Positions 12,700 to 26,239 of a stretch of DNA of 64,000 nt are shown here, one piece after another. A program made the translations under genes and the position numbers. Numbering within the stretch: the first letter of the stretch is position 1; the number at the start of each line of letters is the position of its first letter. Under the pieces are notes generated by a model. That model saw only the letters and a list, made by a program, of their open reading frames with translations, did no database searches and had not been told where the DNA came from. The stretch is from Pteria penguin (Eukaryota; Mollusca; Bivalvia; Pterioida; Pteriidae): NCBI GenBank assembly GCA_035048485.1, contig CM068590.1, forward strand, positions 14,020,776 through 14,084,775, in the 5' to 3' direction.

Positions 12700-13550
12700 C
12701 CTATTGCTTTTCAATATCAAGGATAAAGGTCAAGGTTACATAGAAAATAGCAATTATTGAGGAAAAAATAGCAATTTTTGAGGCAGCACCTTGTGAACAT
12801 ACTGCAGAACAAATTGTGTTTAAACTAGAACTTTTAAACTTTGCATATGCATTTCTAATGACAGGAAGACAAAACCTGTTGATTTTCAAGGTATGCAAGG
12901 TCAAGGTCACAAAGCTTATTCCAATTAAATTCTTGTCCGGGCCATAACTATCTACCCCTTACATGGATTTAATTTATATTTCACAGAATTGTTACCCAGG
13001 ACCCAAGAGTGTGTCATGATCTTGAACCAAGATCAAATCTCTAAGGTCAATTGTCATATTGTATATGATGGGTAAATTTTTCTCTGGGTCATATCATTTA
13101 ACCCCTTGCATGGATTTGAAAATATTTCAGAGAATTGTTTCCCAGGGCCCAAACATTTGTCATGACCTTTAAACAATGTCATATCTGTAAGGTCAAGGTC
13201 TCAATGCATATGATGTGTAAATCTTTGTCTGGACCATAGCTTTTTACCCCTTGCATGTATATAAATTATATTTCACAGAATTTCTGCCCACGACCCAAGG
13301 ATGGGTCAAAGTCAAGGTCATAATGCATTTGATGCTTAATCTTAGTCCAGGCCATAACTTTTTACCCCATGCATGGATTTCACTATTTCTCAGAATTGTT
13401 GTTTAGGACCCATGCATGTGTCATGACCTTGAAACCAAGCTCATATCTGTAAGTTCAAAGTCACAATGTATATAATTGTAAATCATTGCCTGGGCCATAA
13501 TTTTTACCCAATGCATGGATTTGAATATATCACAGAGTTTTTACAGAGGG
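12700..13550. repeat. Tandem array with about 145-bp period
   Basis: The phrase 'gccataac ... taccccttgcatggattt' recurs at about 12932, 13080, 13225, 13342 and 13486, with spacings of 148, 145, 117 and 144 bases. Between occurrences are 'cacagaattgttacccagga' and 'tgtcatgaccttgaacca'. Single units occur at 7990-8090 and 55130-55260, so the array is part of a dispersed family. Confidence 0.75.
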
Positions 13551-14910
13551 GTGCAGTCCTAACATAATATACATGTTAATGCGAAAAGCCATCATGAAAA
13601 CTGCTTTAGAACACGTACCAGGACTGCTTGACCAGACCCACGTGCACTCTTCGCAATAACGCGGAAGAAAATTCGCGTTAAGAATTTACAAATGTAGGCA
13701 TGTGAATGTGCAACTGGACTAGACAGCTAGTATTTGAAATTTAAAAGGTCAAGTTTCTCTCAAGGTGGTAAATTAATGTAGAGATTAACGTAGAATCAGA
13801 CGTACTTTGGATTGACACATACCGGTATAAGTTTCAAATTAAAGTCTTCATACATATAATGTATTTATAAACATTGCATACAATATTTTGTCAAATGCTA
13901 ATAAATAAAAAAAAAAGAAATAAATAAGAATTTTACATCCACTTACCTTTGTCTGTATGTAAAACTTTGGTGTAGCACCATATCTTTACCATAATACAAA
14001 TGATAGTTTATAACTTGAACAAATCCATAACTAGAATGGATTTCAATGTGCTTAAGGGTTTTACTCATTCCTGACTTTCCGTCATCAATCATTCGTCAGT
14101 CTGATTAAAACATTTTCTTTATTCTGCTTCTCTATTTGTCCCCTTGCGGATAAAGATCTGGAAAAACCCTGTAAGAGGTCATGTTCTGAAGAACTCTGAT
14201 GACGTTTCAGTCACCGAAACCGTTATTTTCCAAATAGAGAGGCGGAATATTGGATATGGTTTTAATCAGTTTGATCATTCCTAATCCTTGCATGGAATTT
14301 AATCAAACTATACACAATAGGGAAAAAGTCTTGATAGACATTGGCAATTTTTGGTCCGAATTGCGTAGCAGTTCCAGACCCTAGTCGTTACAATATGCTG
14401 TGGAGAATGCGTGGAACGCAAGAAATACCTCCTCGTGTATAAATAGTGCGTCGATATTTAGAAAAAGCGTGATTAGATTTACTTTCAGTACTTATAATTC
14501 ATATTGTACTAGTCAATACAAGATAAGTTTGATCAGATGAGAAAATGGATGTGCCGTTATTCCATCGATTTAGACGGGTTATATTCCTGCGCTGGAGGAC
14601 ATGCAGTCTTTCCGAATACTCGACGGAAAGTCCCGAAAAAGTACGATCTCGGTAGTTGTTGATATGCAATACTACTAAAAATAGCCAGTTATTTATAGAT
14701 CTCCACGTGTAAACGTGGTTATCCCCAAATTTACATGTACAGCGGGGGACTGTCCAGATTGTTAATTTCACACTACTATCAATATCAAAAGTGATGAGAG
14801 AATGAGATAACTATATAGTTAGATACGGAGACGTACAGGGGTGTACAGGGATGGAGCCGTTGTTTATATGAAAACAAGCACCTGTACGCAGACCGTTTTT
14901 TTTGTCAATA
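13551..14910. other. Unassigned flank of element A
   Basis: No coding region was found. Several short dyads are present (for example 'ccacgtgtaaacgtgg' at 14703). A motif pair 'cgtacagg...cctgtacg' at 14832-14888 lies just outside the left end of element A and may be an older fragment of a related end. Confidence 0.35.
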
Positions 14911-14935
14911 CCCGTACGAAATAAAAAGCAGGAAT

Positions 14936-15187
14936 TGGCACGGTATTGACACGGTACAGACACGGAAATCTACCGGGTTTTAGCTATAATAAAGTAAACC
15001 CGTGAGCTAACAATACGGACATGGAAACCGTGTCTCTCTTCTCACGGAATCCTTTAAGAGATTCCGTGACATACGATAAAACCCTTGTCTCTTAGACACG
15101 GGTTTTTAAATTTAAAATTCATCAAATGAATCTGTGCCAAATAAAACACGGGATTTTAAAACTTAGAAATTTTCTATCTAACACGGC
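14936..15187. repeat. Left subterminal CACGG/CCGTG cluster of element A
   Basis: Within about 250 bp the pentamer CACGG or its complement occurs around a dozen times (e.g. 14939, 14951, 14961, 15020s, 15040s, 15063, 15098, 15147, 15182), often as gacacgg or cacggg. A small dyad 'cacggaatc...gattccgtg' sits at 15042-15068. This is far denser than in flanking DNA and mirrors the right end. Confidence 0.7.
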
Positions 15188-15803
15188 TTTTGGACTTAGA
15201 AAAATTTCTCTTAAATTTAATGCATTCATGAATGACTCACCATACAGGTTATTTTACTGTAATACCACAATACAAATGGAGTCAAATAAGTTTCAATATT
15301 TTAATCAATGATTGTCATTAATTCATTATATATATCCATAACAAAAATTAAACAAATCATACCCTTCATTTAAAAATGAATGAAGTAATTAAGCACATAC
15401 ATTCCAATTGAAAAAAAAAACACTGTCAAATTTTCAGAAATACAAGGGTACAATTACCAGTATTGATGATATAATAAGTATACCTTTTGCAATAAGAAAA
15501 AACTGCTAAAGACAGTTACAAAGACTGGATTGCAATGCAAATTAAAAAATCACTCAACCATGAAAAATATATCAAATCAAGATTGCGATGCATACTTTGA
15601 AAGAATTTATCTCAATTAATTTACAGTCCAAGTATAAATATTGTACCTCTAACAATTCTGGAAATATTTCATATTAAGAAAGTCAGCATGGAAAAATGTC
15701 AAAATAACTTGCAAATTGTTTATCGCAGTATATTATAATGGCATGACCTGTCTGGTAGAATTGTAGACTATTTGTAAATTTCACATCAAACATGTATGGA
15801 AAT

Positions 15804-18800
15804 TTAGTCACACTCAAGTTTATTTGGAAACAAACAAACAAAACTTGAATTTCTGTTTGGAACATCTATAAATAAACATGATGAGACAATATGTTTCACT
15901 GCAACAAATTTTGATATTCTTGTCTTTGAAACATGCAGAATATTTGTGTTCTCTGTATAATTCTGACATCTTAGTTCATTAACAAAAGCCACCATTTCAA
16001 TGCTTTCTTCTTTTTCAATTTCAAGGAAAAATCTTATTTGACAAAATCCTTTGACAGTACCTGTATCGTACATAACCGTAGAATTGTCCCTCCTTATCAT
16101 TCTTGCATATTCTAAACCATAAACAAGTTGTTGCCCCAGCTCAACTCGATTAAATGATAAGAAAGTATCTGAGTGAGGTGCAACACCTAGATAATTTGTC
16201 AGCGCACAGAAACATTCTTAATCAATTTGTTTTCTTTTCACAGAGCCCAAAATATACACATGCTCACCAATTTGTTTGCCCCTTTTTAACAGGTGTGGAT
16301 TTTCAATGGAAGTACATAATGAATCTTCACTTGTTCCTTTAAAAATACATTTTTCCTTCAGTTCTGGCAGTTTTTGAACAAATGATATTCCAGTTATTAT
16401 TTGAGAGTCAATGTTTTGAGTTCCACGTATAGTCTTTAACAAAAAGCCATTCTTATCTTCAAATGGAAAACAACTATGAGTAAATAATGGACCCAAGTTT
16501 CTTACACTATCAGATAAGTGTACAAGTTGATGTACATTTAAAGTCATGTAACATTCGTTGTACAAGTTTGAAAAATCTTTACAAAAACTAAATAGAAGCA
16601 TCTCTGCATGATCAATTTCATTTGGGGTGGAACCGAACTTCAAAAGGAAAAATATCGCTTGTACAAATTTCAGATAGTGCTGGAAATACAAATTACTAAG
16701 TATTGACTGGAGAGCTGGAGCCCCATAATACAATAAAAAAGATCTATATTCAGAGGCTTTCCAATACTTTAAATCAATTATTGATCTAGGAAGTCTAGAT
16801 ATTCCAGAAGTGGGCTGAATACATGCCAAAATTGCATCTACCTTATGAATAGAATTTTGAATATTAAAGGGTTTCCCTGCAAAAGACTTATAAAACCACA
16901 ATCGTAATAAAAGTTTTTGAACTCCTAGCAAAACACCATGTATGTAATCTATCGCAATTCCTTCTATAATAGAAAAAATTGGAAAAAGCAGTAACCATGA
17001 GGGTCCCTTTACACCATTCACATGCAGGATATTTTTTTCACTAGTTTCTGCTTTACTATTTCTTGAGCATTCTCAACAACATTTTTTGTAGTTCGCAATG
17101 GTCCCTTGGGATTATGGTCACAAAAAGGAAAGACATGTGTGTGACCTTTTCCAACATTAGCCGTTTTACCCTTCTGATGACATTTCCAACAGCCAAAGTC
17201 ACCATTATATTGCACTGAATTACATAGTAAACTACGTGCAGGTAAATCTGCTGTACAAGCCAAAAGAAATCCTCTGCATATGAAAGATCCACGCTCTGGG
17301 CATAATATTTCAATTCCTTTCCACAATTCCATCATAGTTTCTTTCAGTGGCTTTAAAAATGTACTCAATGATGGCTTTTGTCTTCCAAACCATAATCCAG
17401 CAAGTATCATGTTTTCTCTCATCATACGAATCTTATATGGTAGTTCATTAATAACCATGAAAACAGGCCAGATTGAGGTGTTATTACTTTTAAATACGGA
17501 GGCACCATCAGTATTAAATACAAAAGAGATGTTGTCTTGGCAGCTTAAAAGCCCATCATTCATGAATTGATTAAGATACAATTTTCCATCATAAATATCT
17601 TCATATCTTTCACCTAGATTTCTTTTAAATCTTCCTTGCAATTGCTCAAAAAATCCACTCTGCTTAAATTTACTACGTATCTGTTCTATAACAGGGATCT
17701 CTAAGAAATATGGTAATTTACCACTTATCTCTTTCTTACATGCTGAATATGAGCAAACACCAACCACTGGATTTTCAATAGTTCCCAGACATGAAGGACA
17801 ATAGTAATGTTTTTGTAATGGATTTCTAAGATTTTTGAAAAAGTTTCTGTAGCCTTGCAAGTTTAAGCGTAAATTGTGTTCAAATGGCAGTACTAGTGAG
17901 ATTATTGGCAAGAGCTGTTGAATACCATCTCCTGAAATTTTATGCTTTGATGTAAATAAAGCAAGTAGTAACATAAATGCCCCTGTTGTAACTCTAGCTC
18001 CCTCAAACAACGGCTGGGAATCATTATCATCTATGTATTCTGATTCAAAAGTATCACTGTCTTCTTCTGGAATGAAAAAGAGATCCTCCGTCTCTTCATT
18101 GCCTTCACTTATGGTGAAATTTTCTGTATCATCCATCAATGTGTATTCTGAATTGTTGGGATTATCAGTGGATAGCAAATGGAAATCATCATCATTAAAA
18201 TACAGATGAAATGCTTCATGTTCCTCTTGTATTTGAAATGGGTCTCTGTTGCATGTCTCTCCAAGTGTATCGGACTCAATCTCTTCAAGTTCTGCCTCAT
18301 ACACCACACCAGCAGCTGATTTTGTAGATACCTAAAAAATTTATATTAAGATTGATCGATTCTTGCATTATATAAAGCAGTGATTGAGCCATGAATGTTT
18401 TATGTACATAATGTGACTTCATTTGAGTGATGCTTAATTGATTGTTTGAAAAAATTCTACCTATTTCAGGCTGATAATTGATTTACATGCCATGCATATT
18501 GTGACATTGGTACTTCAATTTTCACTATCTCATCAGAAGAAACATGACACCTACAGGTTAACGGGACTAGAACCTGTGACTTTCGATCATCAAGTATCCA
18601 TCATGAGTTAATTATTATATAATAATTGATACCAAGGACTTATAAACAAGATTTAAGTCCTTGTTGATAACATTTACATGTATATTTATTGAAATTACGG
18701 ACCGGAAATTACATAATGCATGAATATAAACTAGATTTCTAGACTAAAGTTTCTGTTTTGGGGGTTTTCGCTATCTCATAATAATGTCTCAAATAGAGGT

Positions 18801-19610
18801 ACAATGGAAGCTTTTAATAAGCGTGAAAATTCGAATCTGGCAGGGGCTGAAACCCAATGTCGCCTTGTCGCGTCGGTACATGTATGGCTTGGTTGCAGAG
18901 GAAATTCGGTAAAAAAATATAAAAAATTAATGACAGCAATCATTTCAACACTCATGAAAAATCGGAAAAAATCCAATGAAAATCCAATGAAGACTTACTC
19001 GTATGTTTGATAAATCTCTCAACGACTCTAATCTTTAGTTTAGAAACCCACCCACCCCCTCGGGGGTGTAACTTGTTTTTAACACGGGAGGTAACTCTTC
19101 TTTTTCTGATAAAAAGCATATATAACTCACTGTGGCATCTATCTATCGATCTATCTATCGATACCACTCGCCCTCCAGGTGGAGTAGTCTGAGTAGGCGT
19201 GCGTGGCTGTTAAAAAGTAAAATGGTTAAAAGTAGGGTAGAAAGAGGAATTTAAAAAAAGACATGAAAAGAGGATAGTGAGTTTAATGGTTATGGGATAA
19301 GAAAAGAAGCAAGGAGATCTATATACAATAAATGTTTGTGTGCGTTTTTTCCTTGCTCAAACATACCCGGATCATATGTAAAAACTAACTTCAAGTGACT
19401 CACCTCTCTGTCCAAAGCAGTATGAAGAGAATGGTCGCCCGCTATATCGTCGCATTTTGGGGACGTCTTAATTCCAAGGCATAATTGTTCTTCCTCGTAC
19501 TCCTTGAATACTTTTTCTGGAATTTCCTGAAGTTTTTCGATTTCTAATTGTTTACGGCCGTAAGGTCCTCGTTTGCCCCTCTTTTTTGTGCTTTCTCTAT
19601 TTGAATCCAT
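15804..19610 (-). pseudogene. TNP2 (Transposase_21) family transposase, broken
   Basis: Exon 1 is 19404-19610 (69 codons, very basic N-terminus), ending at a perfect AG|GTGAGT donor. Exon 2 starts at 18331 after a TTTTTTAG acceptor, in matching phase 0, and runs to the stop at 15804. Together they would encode about 910 residues. Exon 2 starts with an acidic region, then a zinc-binding patch (CPSCLGT...CSYSACKK). The Transposase_21 core follows: 'FNTDGASVF', 'WPVFMVINELP', 'MILAGLWFG', 'ACTADLPARS' and a CWKC...H knuckle. A conserved C-terminal half follows. Two lesions are seen: a frame change at a 7-A run (17032-17038) and an in-frame TAA (16218-16220). Known role: TNP2-like proteins cut CACTA ends. 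The intron (18332-19403) holds a worn SINE. Family call is firm; activity is unlikely. Confidence 0.85.
18528..18600 (-). mobile_element. Worn SINE remnant in TNP2 intron
   Basis: On the - strand the stretch keeps a box-B-like 'ggttctagtcccg' followed by 'tttctTCTGATGAGATAGTG', matching the head-to-body junction of the SINE copies at 9690 and 60591. The rest has decayed. Confidence 0.5.
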
Positions 19611-20092
19611 TTTTCAGACTGATATAACTATGATTATACTATTGCACGCTTCTTACGCCGCCTGTGATATTTAGCACAGTATTCTATCCCAGGGCGGCAC
19701 CATAAATTAGGTAGGAGGCTAAAGCAGAGGGGTGCTGATAATATGCTATAAATCGTGTATGGACCACCAAATTAATACATGTACCAGAAATGGTTATCTA
19801 TAACACATGGAGAAAAAAAATACCGACGTACCGCTTATCTTGTATCAATGACACGTCACGTAAACAATACAATTTGACACTGAAGTAGATCGCCGACTGT
19901 TCCGCCCCCCTTAATGACCCCGACATTATTCAAAGAATCTGTCCCTCCTGCTGTTTCCTGCAGCATGGGATGGACAGTGTGGTCGAGCGTGTTCTTCGTT
20001 GCGTCAGCCATTAGTACTTCAGACAGTGATCGGAAAGTTCATCTTCAGCATTTGAATCGAATAAACTTCCAAGAAATACTTGAGCAAAGAAA
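19611..20092. promoter_or_regulatory. Bidirectional promoter interval of element A
   Basis: These 482 bp separate the start codons of the divergent TNP2 and BEN genes, so both promoters must lie here or in 5' UTRs. No other gene fits. I see no clear TATA box placed for either gene. Shared control of both genes is inferred from layout only. Confidence 0.5.
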
Positions 20093-23000
20093 ATGTTTGC
20101 GTGTATCTATTTTCCAGAGGATAACTCACTTAGTGTTGTAGGCCGAGCTGATAAAAAGATTTTGGTAGCAGAGAAGTGGGAAAGAAACGAACAGGTGGAA
20201 ATGAAATGGGGAAAAAAGGTCTTCAAAGGAACTATTATACAGACAAAGGGTAAGTGTTTGTATTATTTACTACGATCAATTCTCCTTACTCCCCACAGAA
20301 GCTAAAATATGGAATTAATTTCTAGTATCATTGACTATACCAGAGACATAGACTACTTTCAGTAGTATATGTCTCTGACTATACCAAACTCTTATTTTAA
20401 ATGAGAGTTAGTATTTTTGAGTCATAGAGAAAGTATAGAATATAAAAACTACTTTAAATTACTATTTAATGAATAATTTTTTCGTGCTGATTTTGAAAAT
20501 TGAGTAAAAACACGCAATGACATACGAAATCTAAACTCAAAATCATGCGCGCGAATATGAATACCAGAGCGAGGCTGTTACGTATGTATATATATTCGGA
20601 ACACTGTTTGAATTTGAGTAGACATACGATAACTCGACAGACACCAGTGCCCTACTGTGACAGATGTAATCGGTCGAAGTGAGCCAAATGGAGCTCTATC
20701 TCATTCTCAACAACTCGTCCATTTCCGTACGCAAATATTTATGGCGACGGTGTTCCGATTGGCTCTATCTTTGCTATCATCTGAGACATTATTTGTATAT
20801 GTCTCTGCTATCCTCTAGTCAAAAATCTATTTGATTACTTAACAAGTTATATCAGGGACTTATCTTGTGTACAAGTCTTTGGTTATATGAAACAAACAGT
20901 AACGTTAGTGGTTAAAATACAAATGTATTGATATACACAAATATTCCTAATTATGACATTATTTTCTTCATTTTCCCATTTTACAAATTCCCATGATTAC
21001 AGAACATTTTGCCGATTCTGTATTAATAAAGTATAATACGTTGCAGAGTCCTTCAAATACTTTTGCGCATTACGCGAAGTTGTTAGTCCTGACAGTTTGT
21101 GAAGCCTCTATAGACTTAATTAGCATACACTGCGAATTCTTAATATAAATCATAGTACTGCTTTTACGTGACAACTTGTAACAAATGTATTTCAGTCTCA
21201 TATTGGTTTATATTGCTAGACCCTAATATTATGATAGGCCTATGCAGAGACTTGTATACACATGTGTATATATGTCTCTGGCCAGTATGCTATTGTAATT
21301 GTATATCTGCATTGTATAATAGCCTACGAACATTTACCTCATAATATTTGGACAATTTTATAATACATGTATGCATGAATATGCCTTTCACAAATCCGTA
21401 ATTATTAGAATTAAAAAACTTCTGATTCGAGTCCTTTTAATTTGGTTACTTTCGATTTTAAATGGGGTAACTAACGAAGCCTTCATTGTTCATGCTGCAT
21501 TCTTTCCGTCAGGAAACCTTCGTCGATCTCGAAAGTAGACACTTGTTCAAGTTGTTGGTTTCCAGACAGTTGGAAAGGGGGGAGTAAAAGTAATCAGTAG
21601 ATATACATTGCAGGTTTAGGACTTATACCAATCATTACTTTCATATGTCATAACCATGATAATGTATGCCAGTAGTAATAACATATTTTAGATATTTTAC
21701 CATACAGATCTTTTTACCAAATTATTTGAGATAACTTTTGTAGCATTTGTACATTAAAATTGTGATTGAACCCATGTCCTCTTTGCAAGCCCGTCAGAAC
21801 AAATATAAGAGGGTGTTTAAAAAAAAAGGGGGGGGGGGGAGGGATATGTAGTTGTAGCTCTAACATACTACGCCATAAGTGATGAAGGTTTCTACCCTCA
21901 GCCTTTGGTTAGCCATTGATGGGGTTTTTACTGTGAGATTTAAACTTGCCTTTGTTGGGGATTCAATTGCTCTAAATTATTACTGTTGAAGTCCCTCCAC
22001 TGCTTGGAGATTTACTACTGCATAAACAGTGTGTATATGTAAAAATTAGCACACCTGAATAAACCTAAAACCTTTAGTTATAGTAGACCTAGTATATTTA
22101 AAACAGTATATCTTTTATTATTATACACAGGTACAAACAGTAAAAACTTAAAATTGGTTACATACATTCATTTGGTTTAATATGCCAAAATGTAGACATA
22201 CATACAGACATCTGACCAATCTAAAGACCACAGAGTTGCTTTGTAATTCGACCAGAATTGGTGTATGTTTATATATTCCTCATCTGCTAGGAGCACAGTC
22301 ACTATATGATGTAATCATGGATATTTAAGTACCAGTATATGCCTAGTATTAACTGTGATATCATATCTTAAGAAAACTATCCCTTCATGATCACCCCTAT
22401 CATATAAATAGGTAAAGCATCCATGCTCAATAAATATTTCTTAATACCTGTCTTTGCAGATGAGGAAGAAGCTCTTAATAAATTTGCTAATGCAGCAAAC
22501 AAGAAAGTGTTGCTAAACAGTGAGATAGATAAGGAACAGAAGCTTGAAAAGCTTCTTGATTTTACATTGAATAAAGTAAGTGAGAAGAAGAGAGTTAGGA
22601 TAGAAACAGAAAGATTTAAATAAAGTAAAGCCCAGGAGGAAGAGTGCAGTCCAAAAAAGAAAAAGAAAGAGAAGACACAAAAATCAGCTACCAAAATGAA
22701 AACTGAAAGTAAAAATCAAGAGAAGAAGTCACAAAAAAGTAAACAAGAGGCTGTGGCTCTAACAAAAGAGCAAGAGATAATATCTGGTCTCTCGTGTCAG
22801 TTCCAAGACTCGTCTGACCATGATTCAATTGAGTTGGCCCATTCACCAGGGAAAGATCTTCATCAAAAACAACAGACAGACACCACCCTGACAGAGACCT
22901 GGAGACTGTGTAATCAAGATGTGGATATTGAAACCTCTGCTGAATCAACAAATGGCAGTAAGTAAATATTAATCAGATATATTTCTTCAACGGTCCAAGT

Positions 23001-25772
23001 TAAAAGACTAAAATATCATAAAGAATTAAATTCTTTATAACTAATAATGGAGATATAACTTAATATGTCCGTGTATTCAACTATTTTTCATATAACAGAC
23101 AATTCTTATATAAGGAAGTATATATTCATTTCTATATTAAACAATGCTTGCAATTTACTCATTACTATGACTTTCCATGTGTCTGCAGAAAACATTGAGA
23201 CATACCGGGTATATGAAACTTTCTGGATCTAGAGGGGTTCATCAGTTCAGTTCCTAGAATTACATCCTTTCTATGCAAAGAAACTCAATTTTTAGATGTA
23301 TGCATATATACTAATGAAAAGTTTAATCTTTAAATACAAGTATTGATATTAATTTTTGTAATTAGTTTTGAGGTAAACATTTGCAAGGTTAAGGCAATAT
23401 TATCAAAAACTTACAATGTGATTTTGTAATATTTACAGTATTTGTACCAGGAAAGGTAGTTGAGCTGTTTCAATTATGTATGGAATATATCAAAAGTTCA
23501 AAATTTTTCCTCCTGATATTTTGAGCTACGATACATTGCAAATGTTAGTTGGATAGGTACTGAGCATTAAATGACAAAATGAAGACATCTTACATCAATT
23601 ATTTTGTTATTACTTCTTAAATGAAAAGGAATGGGTTATCGGCGTGTATATTTGTAAAGATTATTTATTTCAGGAGAATTCCAGAGATGACAGTGTCTAC
23701 CTGAATTTGGACAGAAATACCCCCAGTACAGATTTTATACATAGAAATATTATACCTTCTTACACTCATGACTCACAAGTACAGTCTTCAACTTACTTGC
23801 AACAACAAACACCCTCTTTTCTGCACCAAACAGCATCAGCCTCTATTCAACAAACACCGAGTACATCCTACATCACACAAGATCATTTGCCATTCACAGC
23901 CTATGACCAAATCACATCACAGTCTGAATGCAACCTGGACAGACAGCCTACATATTACAATTCCACACATACACACACACTCTTGGATCCAAATAACACT
24001 ATGCATGATGATCTGGATCATGACACTGCAGCCATTCCTGAGCCATTAAGAACACCTGTAAGAAGATCTCCAAGAAAACATCAATACTCTGTCCTCACTA
24101 GTACACCAATAAAGAAGACCGGAAATTCTTCAATTCCTCATGCTTTTCCACCTCAGAAAGAAGCATTGACTAGAAAAGAATCTGCTAATGTAAGTTTCAC
24201 ACATAAATGCTTAACATTAGAGAATAGATTGCATGGTGTGATCATGTTTTCATGAACTTGTTTATAATACAGCAGTAACAACTTTTTTTGTGTAAGAGTT
24301 AATGTGTTGAGTTTAGATATAAATAATGAAAATAACATCTGTTTTTTCAATGCAATTTCTCACTTTGATTAGGAGCTGACTAGGTTAATTGGAAACAGAG
24401 ATGTTATGATCGACAAGGAAGTTTTGGCAACTGATGTACGTCTAGCTAAGAAGTCGTCAAAGCCCGCTTACACCCTGACAATGAAACGTATGCCTGGACT
24501 TTTCACAACTGAAACTATGGCCAATTCCAGAGGTCAGGGTATTGTAGCGAAAAAAAGGAGATACAAGACCTCCGTTGGACAAATCTAAAGTTCAGGTCCT
24601 AAAAGGTAATGATTTAAAGGAAAACCCCTGTAAGCTGTTGGCTTTCAGTTGATTTGGATAAATTGCACAGCTTTATTGCATATTTCAAAAGCATCAAGCA
24701 GTCACTGCTTGGATGGGTGACCTGTCACAAATAAAATTTGCTCTTTTCACCATTAGATCAACAAATTCAAAACTTGGCAAATAAATTTCAGAGTCATTTA
24801 TTATAAAAATCTTAAGAAATCTCAAAATGAAACTAGACTGGACAGCTTCATCCATCCCTCATAATTTCATTTGGCAAAAATGAGACTGAGCCAGTAAAGG
24901 TGAATTCATAGCAGTGTATTACAGTATTATTAATACATTTTCATTCCTTTGAAATTCAATACATTCCTTGGTTTTTTACTGTTAAAGTAAGAAAACAAGA
25001 GGACATTACTTGGAACCTGAGGTTTTCCTCTCTGATTTTGCAGGGATTTTTATATGTCCTTGTCACATAGGGTGGTCAAATAGAAAAATTGTTGAATCTG
25101 TTAAGGTTCAACTTTTGATTTTCAGTCCAGTGCTCTACCAATTTACCGAAAGGGAATTCCCAAAGCTGAGTTAGTGACAAGCGAGTAGATAGGACAAGCA
25201 CCTATGACATACTCCCCCTTCATGAAATCATCTAGTGCTAGAAATATGGAGCTAAGGTTGAACTTTTGTATATTTGACAAGGTTGCAAATGCCCCACTGT
25301 CCCAAGTCTTAATGAAGGCTCCAAAGGTCATAGACAATATTTGAAAAGTCATCAACTCTGTTGAGATTTGAACTCGTACCCATTTGGTTTACAGTACAAA
25401 TTACTTTACCAAATGAGCTAAAGGGAATTCCCTCCAACAGAGTTTCATATCCAGCACCTGTGACATCCCTGTATGCCTAGTTTTCATATCAAAATAATTG
25501 TCAGATCTGCACAGATAATTTTTAATTTTGTATACATTCATATACCTCAGTAATGTACCATTTACGATACTATAATATTTTGAAGTACTATAAAGATACA
25601 AGTATAACAAAGGTAATTATTTTATTATTTCTTTTTAGACTATGTTAGGTGCTTCTGTAAAAGTAATGGGATTCCAGACCCAAGCGAGGGCCTCATGAAT
25701 GAGGCAATTACAGAAAAGATCAGTTATGCGAGAAAAACATTGAAAAGACAATTGCAGATTACAAACATTTAA
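20093..25772 (+). pseudogene. BEN-domain protein carried by element A, broken
   Basis: Exons with consistent GT/AG sites: 20093-20249, 22460-22957, 23674-24189, 24373-24605 and 25639-25772, plus a likely 20-base exon at 23189-23208 that is needed to keep phase. The product would be about 520 residues. Exon 1 begins MFACIYFPEDNSLSVVG and resembles the N-terminal module of metazoan BEN proteins. Exon 2 is lysine-rich with KKKKKEK, probably nuclear. Exon 3 is Ser/Thr/Gln-rich. Exons 4-5 form the BEN domain: 'VMIDKEVLATDVRLAKKSS', 'YTLTMKRMPGLFTTETMA', then 'RPPLDKSKVQVLK' in another frame and 'AITEKISYARKTLKRQLQ' at the end. BEN domains bind DNA or chromatin proteins. Lesions: in-frame TAA at 22621-22623 and a one-base excess in a 7-A run at 24550-24556. 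By position it could be the element's accessory DNA-binding protein, like TnpA in plant CACTA elements; that is inference. Confidence 0.82.
20250..22459. other. First intron of the BEN gene
   Basis: A 2.2-kb intron. It includes a short near-palindrome around 20345-20385 ('agagacata...tatgtctct'). The end motif 'tatgtctctg' recurs near 20810 and 21280, which may mark small MITEs. A poly-G tract (21825-21840) is also present. No additional coding exon was recognised. Confidence 0.4.
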
Positions 25773-26239
25773 CAGATTAATTGCTATAAAGTTTAATTTC
25801 ACTTTTCATTTGTCATGCTAAAACAATATTTATTTAATTTCTAGAATTTGTAAAATTAGTAACTGTGATAGTTGAAGCATTGAACTTTTAAAATTTTGTT
25901 TTTTAAATATTATAAACTTTTGTAAATCTTTATTATCTTTATGAATGAATATAATTCATAACAAACATCTCATTGACTTAATGTTTTGTGATGAAATCTA
26001 TATGTTTGCTTTGTGCAACATAAAAAGTATATTTCAGAGAGAATGACATTTTCTGAGTGAAAATAGAGGATGGTCGTGTAGAGACTCAGGTTGTAGAAGA
26101 GAAGCATAATGTACATAAGGCTATGCTCCATAGAGTATTATTTCAAATGATGTATCCACACTATGCTGTTTATGCAGTTTTGAAATTGGCTCACTTTATA
26201 CATTCAAAAGCTATGTTTTCAGTTTTTGAATTATTCACA

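Noticed and set aside
12700..13550. CRISPR-like spaced repeats
   Set aside because: The repeats are long, diverged eukaryotic tandem units without constant short repeats or unique spacers.
14770..14780. 'cactactatc' as a classical CACTA-type left end of element A
   Set aside because: No inverted partner occurs near the right end, whereas CCCGTACGAAAT at 14911 has an exact inverted match with matching ATA flanks.
17032..17038. Programmed -1 ribosomal frameshift in TNP2
   Set aside because: The phase is G AAA AAA A, so the first tRNA would mispair on slipping. A downstream TAA also breaks the gene, so an indel or read error is simpler.
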